Part shown: one piece after another, positions 50,455 through 62,455 of the stretch | How the letters are laid out: each line of letters opens with the position of its first letter | Position numbering within the stretch: position 1 is the stretch's first letter | From: Buchnera aphidicola (Cinara piceae) | Lineage (GTDB): Bacteria; Pseudomonadota; Gammaproteobacteria; Enterobacterales; Enterobacteriaceae | Assembly (NCBI RefSeq): GCF_900699035.1 | Contig: NZ_LR217739.1 | Location: 310,001-374,000 of the forward strand | Direction: 5' to 3' | Length of the DNA stretch: 64,000 bases | Notes under the pieces: model-generated | What the model was told of the DNA's origin: nothing | Databases searched by the model: none | Seen by the model: only the letters and a program-made list of their open reading frames with translations | Program-made: the position numbers and the translations under genes

Positions 50455-51591
50455 ATGAAATATAAAATTTTATCTAATAAATGGAGACCTCAAGATTTTA
50501 ATCATATTATAGGGCATAAATATGTTATACGTATTATAAAAAATAGTCTTGATTTAAATAGAATTCATCAATCTTGGTTATTTTCAGGAATACATGGAAC
50601 TGGGAAAACAACTATAGCTAGAATACTAGCTAAGAGTTTAAATTGTAAAATCGGAATTACATCTCAACCATGTAGAAAATGTTCACATTGTCTTTCAATC
50701 GAAAAAGGAAAATTTTTAGATTTTATAGAATTAGATGCAGCCTCTAAGACAAAAGTAGAGGATATTAAAAGCGTATTAGATACAACAAAATATCCACCAA
50801 TAGAAGGGAGATTTAAAATTTATTTAATTGATGAAATACAGATGTTATCTAAACATAGTTTTAATGCTTTATTAAAAATATTAGAAGAACCACCAAAATA
50901 TATTAAATTTATTTTAGCTACTACACATTTAAATAAAATACCTGAAACTATTATTTCACGGTGTCTTCATATACATCTTCCATATATAACATCTAAAAAT
51001 ATATTTAATTATTTAAAAAAAAAATTAAAAAAAGAAAATATAAATATTAACAAAGAAACTTTAAGTATAATATCAAATTCTGCGCGTGGAAGTATAAGAA
51101 ATGCTCTTAATACTCTTGAATTAGCTATTTGTTCCACTGCAGATAAAATGATAAACACAAAAAATATCAATAAATTATTAGGTATTTTTAATAAAAAAAA
51201 AATATTTATACTAGCAGAAAATATTATTAATAATAATATCAATAATATATTAAATATATTAGATGATGCGGAAATAATAGGAATATCATATAATAATATT
51301 ATATCATCATTAATTAATTTTTTTCACAATTTATCTATAATAAAAATTACTATATCTGAAAAAAATTATATAATACATAAATTATCAAAATATGATAAAA
51401 ATACTTATATTTTATCTAAAAAAATTTCCTTTAAAGATATACAAATTTATTGTAAAATTCTTCTTCAAGGGGAAAAATATATAAAATATGCGCCAAATCC
51501 AAGAATCGGGGTTGAAATAATATTATTTCAAATATATCAATATATAACAGAAAAAAAAATATCTAATAATCATTTACTTATACATAAATAA
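50455..51591 (+). CDS. dnaX: DNA polymerase III gamma-like subunit (short DnaX)
   Basis: Clamp-loader ATPase. It is 378 residues against 643 for E. coli tau and 431 for gamma. Walker A GIHGTGKTTIARILAK, zinc cysteines in LNCK and CRKCSHC, Walker B LIDEIQMLSKHSFNALLKILEEPP in pieces, and the SRC arginine finger in IISRCLHI. Domains I to III are present; the tau-specific regions that bind DnaB and the alpha subunit are absent, so no tau can be made. A dnaX-type A AAA AAG frameshift signal would have no use here. ybaB follows. Confidence 0.94.
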   Translation: MKYKILSNKWRPQDFNHIIGHKYVIRIIKNSLDLNRIHQSWLFSGIHGTGKTTIARILAKSLNCKIGITSQPCRKCSHCLSIEKGKFLDFIELDAASKTKVEDIKSVLDTTKYPPIEGRFKIYLIDEIQMLSKHSFNALLKILEEPPKYIKFILATTHLNKIPETIISRCLHIHLPYITSKNIFNYLKKKLKKENININKETLSIISNSARGSIRNALNTLELAICSTADKMINTKNINKLLGIFNKKKIFILAENIINNNINNILNILDDAEIIGISYNNIISSLINFFHNLSIIKITISEKNYIIHKLSKYDKNTYILSKKISFKDIQIYCKILLQGEKYIKYAPNPRIGVEIILFQIYQYITEKKISNNHLLIHK

Positions 51592-51694
51592 TAATATCAA
51601 ATATAAATACTTTTGATTTAAAAAATAATATATCACGTTATTTAATAAATCATTAATTTCTAATAAAAAGTTTTACTCAAAAAAAGAAAAAAAA

Positions 51695-52012
51695 ATGAAT
51701 ACAAATAAAAAAATTAATGACATATTCAAACAAGCACAAAAAATGCAAGAAAAAATGGAAAAAATACAAAAAGATATCAGTATGACAAATATTACTGGAA
51801 AATCAGGAGTCAATTTAGTAACAATAATTATGAATGGAAATTATAATTGTAAATGTGTTAAAATAAATAATGAACTTTGGAATGAAAACAATAAACAATT
51901 GCTACAAGACTTAATTGCATCTGCAATTAATAATGCGGTTATGCAAATAACAAAAATGCAAAAAAAAAAATTATCACTAGAATCTAGTTTTATCAATCCA
52001 GTTAATAAATAA
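51695..52012 (+). CDS. ybaB: Nucleoid-associated protein YbaB/EbfC
   Basis: Small dimeric DNA-binding protein. It is 105 residues (E. coli 109). AQKMQEKMEKIQKDI forms the coiled-coil helix, then VTGESGAGLV-like ITGKSGVNLVTIIMNG, and DLIASAINNAVMQITKMQKKKL matches the C-terminal helix. It keeps the E. coli dnaX-ybaB order (recR, next in E. coli, is gone). ATG 51695. Confidence 0.93.
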   Translation: MNTNKKINDIFKQAQKMQEKMEKIQKDISMTNITGKSGVNLVTIIMNGNYNCKCVKINNELWNENNKQLLQDLIASAINNAVMQITKMQKKKLSLESSFINPVNK

Positions 52013-52068
52013 AGTAAAATACTATTATTATAATATATAAATACGTTATAATATATTCAAATACAATA

Positions 52069-52087
52069 ATCTCTATAAAATAGAGAT
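52069..52087. terminator. Short hairpin between ybaB and htpG
   Basis: ATCTCTA (52069-52075) pairs with TAGAGAT (52081-52087), loop TAAAA, which can also close one more T-A pair. It lies 56 bases after ybaB and 32 before the htpG start. No strong T-run follows. Weak terminator or leader structure; no heat-shock (sigma32) promoter was recognised beside it. Confidence 0.35.
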
Positions 52088-52118
52088 ATTAATTTAATAA
52101 ATAAAGATAGGATTTAAA

Positions 52119-53993
52119 ATGAAAGATAAGCAAAAAAAAACTCATGTTTTTCAATCAGAAGTAAAAGAATTACTGCATCTAATGATTCATTCGTTATATT
52201 CAAATAAAGAAATATTTTTAAGAGAATTAATATCTAATGCATCTGATGCAATAGAAAAAATTAGATTCGAAAAATTATATAACGCAGAAAAATATTCACA
52301 GAATGAATATATACCTAAAATACAAATTTCAATTAAAAAAACAGAAAAACAAATTATAATTTCAGATAATGGTATTGGAATGACTTATGATGAAGTTATA
52401 AAAAATCTAGGTACAATTGCTAAATCTGGAACAAAGTCATTTTTAAAAAAAATTGATAATATAGAAAAAAAAGAAAAAAATGAATTTATTGGTCAATTTG
52501 GAGTAGGATTTTATTCGTCTTTTATAGTTTCCGAAACTGTTTCAGTTTACACAAAACACGCATCAAATCAAGAAAAAAATGGAACATTATGGATTTCAAA
52601 TGGAAAAGGGGAATATTCAGTAGAAACTACACCAATGAAAGAATATGGGACAAAAATTGTTTTATCATTAAAAAATTCAGAACAAGAATTTTTAGAAATA
52701 TGGAAACTGAAGCAAATCATAAAAAAATATTCTGATCATCTTGCTATACCTATTGAAATAGAAAATTACGATATAAAAACTAAAACTTTTTCTTGGGAAA
52801 AAATTAATGAAGCTCAATCTCTATGGACTCAAAACAAAAACAATATAACAAAAGAAGCTTATCAAAAATTTTATACATATATTTCACATGATTCTACAAA
52901 ACCACTAATATGGAGTCATAATAAAGTTGAAGGAAATCAAGAATATATTAATTTATTATATATTCCTAAAAAAGCAGCATGGGATATGTGGCACAAAGAA
53001 AATAAACATGGTTTAAAATTATATGTAAAACATGTATTTATTATGGATGAATCTACACAATTTCTCCCAAATTATTTACGTTTTGTAAAAGGTATAATCG
53101 ATTCTCAAGATCTGCCTCTTAATATTTCTAGAGAAATTCTACAAGATAGCTCTATTACTCAAGTTTTACGTAAATCATTAACAAAACGTGTTTTAAAAAT
53201 GTTAGATACATTATCAATCACAAATGAGAAAAAATACCAAGAATTTTGGAATATATTTGGCTTAGTTATGAAAGAAGGTTTGGCAGAAGACTCTGAAAAT
53301 CAAAAAACAATTTCAAAATTGTTAAGATTTTCTTCGATTCAAACACAAACAAAAGAACAAACATTATCACTAAATAAATATGTTAAGAATATGATAGAAG
53401 GACAAAAAAAAATTTATTTTATTACTTCTGATAGTTACAAATCAGCTTTAAGTAGTCCTCACTTAGAAATATTTAAAGAAAAAAATATTGATGTTTTATT
53501 ATTATCAGATAAAATCGATGAATGGATGATGAATTATCTAATTGAATTTAATAATATTCAATTTCAATCAGTAAGTAAAGCAGATACGTCTCTTGATGAT
53601 TTAGTATCAAATCAAAAAATTAATACTAATGAAAATAAATTTGATGATTTTATTAAAAGAATAAAAATAATACTAGACAATAAAGTGAAAGATGTACGTA
53701 TAACATATCGTTTAAAAAATACACCAGCGATGGTATTAACAGATTCAAATGATATGAGCACTCAAATGGCGAAAATATTTAGTGCTGCTGGACAACCAGT
53801 TCCAAAAATAAAATATATTTTAGAAATAAATCCTATACATCCTCTTATTAAAAAAATAAAAAAAATAGAAAATAATAAAAAATTTGCTGATTGGGTCGAA
53901 GTATTATTTGAACAATCTATTTTAGCGGAGAAAGGTAGTTTAGATAATCCTCATGCATTTATTAATAGAATTAATAATTTATTTTTATTATAA
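52119..53993 (+). CDS. htpG: Molecular chaperone HtpG (Hsp90)
   Basis: Hsp90-family ATPase chaperone. It is 624 residues, the same as E. coli. GHKL ATP site: ELISNASDAIEKIRF, SDNGIGMT, GQFGVGFYSSF and the later YGTKIVLSL; middle domain FLPNYLRFVKGIIDSQDLPLNISRE; C-terminal dimerisation part ends in NPHAFINRINNLF. AGATAGGA lies upstream of the ATG. adk follows, as in E. coli. Confidence 0.97.
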   Translation: MKDKQKKTHVFQSEVKELLHLMIHSLYSNKEIFLRELISNASDAIEKIRFEKLYNAEKYSQNEYIPKIQISIKKTEKQIIISDNGIGMTYDEVIKNLGTIAKSGTKSFLKKIDNIEKKEKNEFIGQFGVGFYSSFIVSETVSVYTKHASNQEKNGTLWISNGKGEYSVETTPMKEYGTKIVLSLKNSEQEFLEIWKLKQIIKKYSDHLAIPIEIENYDIKTKTFSWEKINEAQSLWTQNKNNITKEAYQKFYTYISHDSTKPLIWSHNKVEGNQEYINLLYIPKKAAWDMWHKENKHGLKLYVKHVFIMDESTQFLPNYLRFVKGIIDSQDLPLNISREILQDSSITQVLRKSLTKRVLKMLDTLSITNEKKYQEFWNIFGLVMKEGLAEDSENQKTISKLLRFSSIQTQTKEQTLSLNKYVKNMIEGQKKIYFITSDSYKSALSSPHLEIFKEKNIDVLLLSDKIDEWMMNYLIEFNNIQFQSVSKADTSLDDLVSNQKINTNENKFDDFIKRIKIILDNKVKDVRITYRLKNTPAMVLTDSNDMSTQMAKIFSAAGQPVPKIKYILEINPIHPLIKKIKKIENNKKFADWVEVLFEQSILAEKGSLDNPHAFINRINNLFLL

Positions 53994-54066
53994 AAATTTA
54001 TTTTTATTAAATTCAAAAAAACATCATTTATACAGTGAGATCATTTTTTTTAAAGGACATCTTATT

Positions 54067-54723
54067 ATGATACGTATTATTATGCTTGGAGCTCCGGGAA
54101 GTGGAAAAGGAACACAAGCACAATTATTATCCAAATACTTTTTGATACCTTTTATTTCTGCTGGAGAAATATTACGTCAAGAAATTAAAAAAAATGACAA
54201 AACAAAAAACTATATACAAAACACTATAAATAAAGGAAAATTAGTAAAAAATTCTTTTATTATACAATTAATTAAAAAAAAAATAAAAAAAAAAAAATAT
54301 TGTAATGGTTTTATACTGGACGGGTTCCCAAGAACTATTGAACAAGCAGAATCATTAAAAAAAAACATTAACATACAATATATAATATATTTAAAAATTA
54401 AACATGATTCGATCATAAATAGAATTCAAGGCAGGTTAATTCATGAACCTTCAGGAAGAACCTATCATAAAATTTTTAATCCACCTAAACAAAAAAATAA
54501 AGATGATATAACAGGTGAATTATTACATAAAAGAAAAGATGATAATAAAAAAATTATTCTAACTAGATTAAAAGAATATGAAAAATACACTAAACCATTA
54601 ATAAAATGGTTTAGAAAAGAAATCAAAAAAAATAAGATAAAACTTTTAGAAATTAATTCTAATAAATCTATTACAGATATAAATAAAAAAATAATTCATT
54701 ATATTAATAATTTTAAAAAATAA
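54067..54723 (+). CDS. adk: Adenylate kinase
   Basis: ATP + AMP to 2 ADP. It is 218 residues (E. coli 214). P-loop GAPGSGKGTQAQ, AMP-binding SAGEILRQE and LDGFPRTIEQAESL, LID region RLIHEPSGRTYH, then DNKKIILTRLKEY. An ORF start 114 bases earlier lies inside htpG and is rejected; the ATG at 54067 has TAAAGGA upstream and gives the family start MRIIMLGAPG-like. An A13 run (54285-54297) is in frame as written and codes for lysines. Confidence 0.96.
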   Translation: MIRIIMLGAPGSGKGTQAQLLSKYFLIPFISAGEILRQEIKKNDKTKNYIQNTINKGKLVKNSFIIQLIKKKIKKKKYCNGFILDGFPRTIEQAESLKKNINIQYIIYLKIKHDSIINRIQGRLIHEPSGRTYHKIFNPPKQKNKDDITGELLHKRKDDNKKIILTRLKEYEKYTKPLIKWFRKEIKKNKIKLLEINSNKSITDINKKIIHYINNFKK

Positions 54724-54734
54724 TTAATTTTTTT

Positions 54735-54809
54735 TGCGCTCTACGGGATTCGAACCTGTAACCTACAGCTTAGAAGGCTGTTGCTCTATCCAAATTGAGC
54801 TAAGAGCGC
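54735..54809 (-). tRNA. tRNA-Arg (TCT)
   Basis: Acceptor GCGCTCT/AGAGCGC with seven pairs, discriminator A, CCA not encoded. Anticodon TCT in CTTCTAA, closed by ACAGC/GCTGT. It resembles E. coli argU, the minor Arg codon AGA/AGG reader, which is the major Arg tRNA in such A+T-rich genomes. The T stem ACAGG/CCCGT has an A-C mismatch in the middle pair. It lies 11 bases after adk on the other strand. Confidence 0.95.
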
Positions 54810-55032
54810 AAAGAAAAAATAAGTTTATTATCTTAAAGATATAAAATAAATATAAATATTCTATTTATAGAAATAAAAATTATTCTTATAATTATAAAAT
54901 ATAAATATATTAAATATAAATATTTAAAAAAATAATTTTTAATTATATATTAACAAAATTAAAATATTTTGTATATTAAATCATATTGATATATTACCAT
55001 ATATACTAATAAATAAAAAATTAAATAAATTA

Positions 55033-56442
55033 TTAATTTATAAATCTATATGTTGAATGATTTAAATTATCTTCAATAATAACTCCTAAAGTAAATAATT
55101 TTTTTCTAACAATATCAGCTAAATTCCATTGTTTATTTAAACGATAAAAATTACGCATTTTCACTAAATTATCAATGATATTTATTTGACCGTCCGGTAT
55201 ATAATAACGATTAGATAAAAAATCTTTTGGATTATGATATAACAAACCTAAAACATTACCTAATTTAACAAGATCAGTTGCTAATATATTCGCTAAATAA
55301 ATATTACTATTTTTAATTTTAGTTATATATTGCGATAATTTCTGTAATACTAAACATGCTTGAGGAGTATTAAAGTCATCATTCATAGCGTGATAAAATT
55401 TATCTTTAAACATATTACGTAATTTAATTTCATAATCTGTTTGAATATACATATCAGTTATACAATTTAACAAAGATATATATATTTTTTCTAAAATATT
55501 TTTAAACAGACATAAATTTTTTTCTAAAAAATATAATGGGTGTCGATAATGAGTAGATAAAAAATACAATCTAATTACTTCAGAATCATATTTTTTTAAT
55601 AAAGAACGTATTGTGATTGTATTTGATAAAGATTTAGACATTTTATAGTTATTTAAAATAACCATACCTGCATGCATCCAAAATTGAACAGAGAAATAAT
55701 CTTTAAAACTTTTTAACTGAGCAAATTCATTTTCATGATGAGGGAATAATAAATCAATTCCACCTCCATGAATATTAACTTCATGTTTAAAAAATTTATT
55801 AATTATAGCTGAACATTCAATATGCCATCCAGGACGCCCAGGACCCCAAGGAGAGAACCAAAATGGATCAACATGATTACTACTATGTTTCCACAAAACA
55901 AAATCTTTAGAAGATTCAAAATTTAAATTATTATTATTTTTATTATCATGAAAACAACAATTATTAATTCTTCGAGATAATGAACCATAATTTTTATATT
56001 GAGAAATAGGAAATAATATATCATTATTACATGCAATATAAGCATAATTTTTTTTTAATAAACTATCTATTAGAAAAATAATATCTGAGATACATTCAGT
56101 AACTCTAGGCTCTTGATTTGGAAATAATAAATTCAAACATAAAAAATCTTCATGCATTAATTTAATCATACGTTTTACAAAAAAACTAACGGATTCTTTT
56201 TTTTTTTTTGCTCGATTAATTATTTTATCATCAATATCCGTAATATTTCTTATATAATAAGTATTATAACCTAAATTCTGTAAATAACGTATGATTACAT
56301 CAAAAATAATAAATGTACGTGCATGACCAATATGACATAAATCATATACTGTTACTCCACATACATAAATATTTATTCTTTTTGTAAAAGAATACTCAAA
56401 TATTTCTTTTTTTTTTGTTAAAGTATTAAAAATTTTTAACAT
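55033..56442 (-). CDS. cysS: Cysteinyl-tRNA synthetase
   Basis: Class I synthetase charging tRNA-Cys. It is 469 residues (E. coli 461). HIGH motif within VYDLCHIGHARTFIIFDVI, zinc ligands in YVCGVTVYD, RPGWHIECSAI and HHENEFAQ, and KMSKSLSNTITI. The anticodon-binding C-terminal part is poorly conserved, as usual. It stands alone with about 220 to 250 bases of A+T gap on each side, including an in-between tRNA-Arg gene on the same strand. Confidence 0.97.
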   Translation of the reverse strand: MLKIFNTLTKKKEIFEYSFTKRINIYVCGVTVYDLCHIGHARTFIIFDVIIRYLQNLGYNTYYIRNITDIDDKIINRAKKKKESVSFFVKRMIKLMHEDFLCLNLLFPNQEPRVTECISDIIFLIDSLLKKNYAYIACNNDILFPISQYKNYGSLSRRINNCCFHDNKNNNNLNFESSKDFVLWKHSSNHVDPFWFSPWGPGRPGWHIECSAIINKFFKHEVNIHGGGIDLLFPHHENEFAQLKSFKDYFSVQFWMHAGMVILNNYKMSKSLSNTITIRSLLKKYDSEVIRLYFLSTHYRHPLYFLEKNLCLFKNILEKIYISLLNCITDMYIQTDYEIKLRNMFKDKFYHAMNDDFNTPQACLVLQKLSQYITKIKNSNIYLANILATDLVKLGNVLGLLYHNPKDFLSNRYYIPDGQINIIDNLVKMRNFYRLNKQWNLADIVRKKLFTLGVIIEDNLNHSTYRFIN

Positions 56443-56691
56443 ATTAACGCTCTTAAAAATATAAATAAAATTTATATTATTAACAAATTAATTTATTATA
56501 TAAATATAAAAAATATTTTATTTATATAAATTATTTTATTTGATTGTAAAATACAATATAATATATAAATAAAAATTTAATGAAAATAATTTTATATAAA
56601 AATATAAATTGATATATTATAGAAGAATTTTTAAAAAAGAGATAAAATCAATTGTATAACTTCAATAAATAAAATTGATAAGAGAAAAAAA

Positions 56692-56955
56692 ATGAAAAGC
56701 CAATTAGAAAAAATTTTAAAATTTCCCTGTACATTTACATACAAAGTAATAGGATTAGCTCAACCAGAACTAACAAATAATATTATTAAAATAATACAAA
56801 ATCATATTCCAGGGGATTATGCTCCTCAAATAAAATCTAGTAACAAAGGAACATATCTATCTATTTCTATAACTATTTGTGCTAAAAATTTTAAACAAAT
56901 AAAAAATCTATACATCGAACTTAGTAAAATTCACTTAGTTAGAATGGTACTATAA
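56692..56955 (+). CDS. ybeD: YbeD, DUF493 family protein
   Basis: Small conserved protein of unknown exact role, linked in E. coli to lipoate gene surroundings (ybeD-lipB). It is 87 residues, the same as E. coli. FPCTFTYKVIGLA, NHIPGDYAP, SNKGTYLSISITI and the final IHLVRMVL match closely. GAGAAAAAA precedes the ATG. lipB and lipA do not follow; a GC-rich bidirectional terminator separates it from cspE on the other strand. Confidence 0.95.
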   Translation: MKSQLEKILKFPCTFTYKVIGLAQPELTNNIIKIIQNHIPGDYAPQIKSSNKGTYLSISITICAKNFKQIKNLYIELSKIHLVRMVL

Positions 56956-56959
56956 ATAA

Positions 56960-56997
56960 TTTTGCGATGCGAGATAATTAACCTTCGCACCGCAAAA
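56960..56997. terminator. Bidirectional intrinsic terminator between ybeD and cspE
   Basis: TTTTGCG, A, TGCGA (56960-56972) pairs with TCGCA, C, CGCAAAA (56985-56997), one A-C mismatch, loop of 12. It sits just after ybeD and 51 bases past the cspE end, so it suits both convergent transcripts. On the minus strand a T/A-rich tail follows; on the plus strand the T-run is lacking. Confidence 0.7.
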
Positions 56998-57047
56998 GTA
57001 CTACTAATGATAAATATAAATAAAATTTTTTTTATTTAAAAAAAATT

Positions 57048-57257
57048 TTATAAACTAACAACATTAGCAGCTGACGGCCCTTTTGCGCCTTCGGTAATTT
57101 CGAATTCAACACTTTGACCTTCTGCCAAAGTTTTAAATCCGTTGCTTTGGATAGCAGAAAAATGAACAAATACATCTTTGCTTCCATCTTCAGGAGTAAT
57201 GAAACCAAAACCTTTTGATTCATTAAACCATTTTACATTACCTTTAATCTTGGACAT
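57048..57257 (-). CDS. cspE: Cold-shock-like RNA chaperone CspE
   Basis: Nucleic-acid-binding OB-fold protein. It is 69 residues, differing from E. coli CspE at only a handful of sites: [20 protein letters not shown] is identical and contains RNP1 KGFGFI; RNP2 is VFVHF. It is by far the best conserved short protein here, with G+C well above its surroundings. AAGG lies 12 bases before the ATG. CspC would start MAKIKGQ, so CspE is preferred. Confidence 0.97.
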   Translation of the reverse strand: MSKIKGNVKWFNESKGFGFITPEDGSKDVFVHFSAIQSNGFKTLAEGQSVEFEITEGAKGPSAANVVSL

Positions 57258-57485
57258 CTATATGTTACCTTAGAGTGAAAAATTTAAACTAAAACTTATA
57301 CCTACAGTTAATGCATTATTTATTATAATAAATAAACCTAATATAGATTAACAATATTTTAAATAAAATACAAAAACTTTACTAATAAAGTATTTCAATT
57401 AAATTAAAAAATTTAAAAAAAATAGATATAAATAAGAATATAAAAATTTTAAAAAATATGATAGAAAATTAAATAAAAAAAACAA

Positions 57486-57604
57486 TACCTGGCAATGTCC
57501 TACTCTCACACAAGGAGACCTTGCACTACCATTGGCGTTGATACGTTTCACTTCTGAGTTCGAAATGGATTCAGGTGGTACCATAACACTATTATTGCCA
57601 GGTT
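57486..57604 (-). rRNA. 5S ribosomal RNA
   Basis: About 119 nt. On the minus strand it starts CCTGGCAATAATAGTG and ends TGCCAGGTAT, whose ends pair as helix I. Internal segments ACTCAGAAGTGAAAC and GGTCTCCTTGTGTGAG match bacterial 5S. It lies 33 bases downstream of 23S in the same transcript. Ends are estimated to within two bases. Confidence 0.95.
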
Positions 57605-57615
57605 TTATTTTTTTT

Positions 57616-60598
<2,983 letters not shown>

Positions 60599-60711
60599 AA
60601 ATTTTCAATCATATCCAAATTTTTAAAGAACATTAAAATCAATCTTTTTTTTTATTACAAAATAATTATATCATATATTTTTTTTTAGTATACAAAAATA
60701 TTTTTAATTTT

Positions 60712-60783
60712 TGTCCCCTAGGGGATTTGAACCCCTGTTGCCGCCGTGAAAGGGCGATGTCCTAACCACTAGACGAAGAGGAC
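60712..60783 (-). tRNA. tRNA-Glu (TTC)
   Basis: 72 nt, discriminator A, CCA not encoded. Acceptor GTCCTCT/AGGGGAC with one G-T wobble; anticodon TTC within CCTTTCACG, stem CCGCC/GGCGG partly; T arm CAGGGG TTCAAAT CCCCT. It leads the tRNA-Glu, 23S, 5S transcript, as in other Buchnera. About 135 bases of A+T DNA separate it from 23S. Confidence 0.96.
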
Positions 60784-60817
60784 TCTAAAAAATAAATAAA
60801 ATAATCATTAATTTTTA

Positions 60818-60845
60818 ATGTTACAGAATGAATTAAAAGTGTCAA
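60818..60845 (-). promoter_or_regulatory. Promoter of the tRNA-Glu/23S/5S operon
   Basis: On the minus strand: -35 TTGACA (60840-60845), 16-base spacer, -10 TAACAT (60818-60823), then about 30 bases to the tRNA start. A consensus -35 directly in front of the stable-RNA operon makes this the most convincing promoter in the window. Confidence 0.7.
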
Positions 60846-60848
60846 GTA

Positions 60849-60883
60849 TTTTTTATGTTTTTTTAAAAAAAAAACATAAAAAA
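60849..60883 (-). terminator. 16-bp A/T hairpin between aroE and the rRNA promoter
   Basis: A T-rich arm (60849-60864) pairs perfectly with an A-rich arm (60868-60883), 16 pairs with a single G-C, loop of three A. It lies 83 bases past the aroE stop and 4 bases before the rRNA -35. It may end aroE transcripts or insulate the rRNA promoter. Confidence 0.5.
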
Positions 60884-60966
60884 ATAAATTTTACTTTAAT
60901 TGTAATCTATTTTATTAAATAAAAAATATATATTTTTAAAAAATTATTTTTAATTTTATTACATAT

Positions 60967-61812
60967 CTACAAGGTAGAACTTAATATATCAATATTTTTT
61001 TTAATATCAGGTAATATGTTAAACCATAAATAACATGAATATGCCGCTTGAGCTACTAACATACCTAACCCGTCAGAATAATATTGACTACCTAAATATT
61101 TACAAAATGATAAAAAAGGAGTTAATACATTTTTTTTCGAATAAGAAATATCATAACATTTCGTATGAGGAAAAATTAGTTTTTTTGGAAAAAAAGGAGA
61201 TTGATGACTTAATCCACAAGAAGTAGCATTAATAATGATATCAAAATGATTTTCATATAAATAATCTGAAAAAATAAAAATTTTTCCAAAACATTTAAAT
61301 TTTTTTACTAATCTAATAGAATTAATCATTGTTCTATTTAAAACAAAAATACAACATTTTTCCTTCAATAAATGATATACAATAGAATAAGCTACACCAC
61401 CAGAACCTAGCAATAATACTACAGTATTTTTTTTCTTTAAATATTTTAAACGCTTTAAATCATATATTAAACCAATACCATCTGTGTTATCACCTAAAAA
61501 ATTATTATCTTCAATTTTTACTAAAGTATTTATAGAACCAGAAATATATGCTTTTTCACTATATTGATCAGGGATATTAAATGCATCTTTTTTAAAAGGT
61601 ACTGTAATATTACATCCATGACCACCTGAATTCAAAAATTCTATTACATTTTTAAAAAAATTTGATTTTTTACATGAAAAAGTACTATAATTGTAGTTTA
61701 TTTTTATCTCTTTAGAAAAATTTTTATGAATAACAGGAGATAAAGAATGCTTTACTGGGTTACCAAATAATAAAATATATTTTATTTTTTTTTTTAATGT
61801 TTCTTTTTTCAT
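60967..61812 (-). CDS. aroE: Shikimate dehydrogenase
   Basis: NADPH-dependent 3-dehydroshikimate reduction in aromatic amino acid synthesis. It is 281 residues (E. coli 272). GNPVKHSLSPVIHKNF (shikimate site), catalytic Lys in NITVPFKKDAF, Asp in GDNTDGIGL, nucleotide loop LLGSGGVAYS, and DGLGMLVAQAAYS near the end. It ends in TAG, the only TAG stop I found. Upstream of tRNA-Glu and rRNA, the standard Buchnera arrangement. Confidence 0.96.
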   Translation of the reverse strand: MKKETLKKKIKYILLFGNPVKHSLSPVIHKNFSKEIKINYNYSTFSCKKSNFFKNVIEFLNSGGHGCNITVPFKKDAFNIPDQYSEKAYISGSINTLVKIEDNNFLGDNTDGIGLIYDLKRLKYLKKKNTVVLLLGSGGVAYSIVYHLLKEKCCIFVLNRTMINSIRLVKKFKCFGKIFIFSDYLYENHFDIIINATSCGLSHQSPFFPKKLIFPHTKCYDISYSKKNVLTPFLSFCKYLGSQYYSDGLGMLVAQAAYSCYLWFNILPDIKKNIDILSSTL

Positions 61813-61966
61813 ACTATTTCCTAAACTTTTTAAAATAAATTTTTATAAAAATATAAAATATTTAAAAAAATAAAATTTTATAATTATAGAATTTTACTTG
61901 TCTTTTTAAGACATTTCATTATACAAATTTAAATATACATTTAACTGATATATATAAATAATATCT

Positions 61967-62416
61967 ATGTCTATACGTAAAATTTTAAAATTTCCAGATT
62001 ATCGTTTACGATTAAAATCAAAACCAATTAAAACAATCAATTATAAAATAATAAAAACTATAAATGATATGTTTGATACAATGTATGCTAATAATGGAAT
62101 TGGATTAGCTGCACCACAAATAAATATATTAAAAAGAATTATCGTAATTAGTTCACTAACACCTAATCAATCAGAATTAATTTTAATAAATCCTATTATT
62201 TTAAAAAAAAATCACAAATATATTCGTACAAAAGAGGGTTGTTTATCAATTCCTAAAAAAACAGCTATAATTAATAGAGCAAGCTATATTAAAATAAAAG
62301 CAATTAATCATCTCGGACAATTATTTATATTAGAAGCGAGATCATTATTATCTGTTTGTATCCAACATGAAATGGATCATTTAATCGGGAAACTATTTAT
62401 AGATTATATTAATTAA
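61967..62416 (+). CDS. def: Peptide deformylase
   Basis: Metal enzyme removing N-formyl from new proteins. It is 149 residues (E. coli 169, mainly a shorter C-terminal tail). Motif 1 GIGLAAPQI, motif 2 EGCLSIP with the metal cysteine, motif 3 QHEMDHLIGKLFIDY with the metal histidines and catalytic Glu. fmt follows after 39 bases, as in E. coli. It is divergent from aroE. Confidence 0.96.
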   Translation: MSIRKILKFPDYRLRLKSKPIKTINYKIIKTINDMFDTMYANNGIGLAAPQINILKRIIVISSLTPNQSELILINPIILKKNHKYIRTKEGCLSIPKKTAIINRASYIKIKAINHLGQLFILEARSLLSVCIQHEMDHLIGKLFIDYIN

Positions 62417-62455
62417 TAATATATTTTTTATAAAATAATCTATTTATATTAAAAT

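Noticed and set aside
53953-54066. Longer adenylate kinase overlapping htpG
   Set aside because: The extra residues are htpG sequence read in another phase; the ATG at 54067 gives the family start.
57316-57335. Perfect 20-base palindrome upstream of cspE
   Set aside because: It is made only of A and T; such palindromes are expected by chance in a window of this composition.
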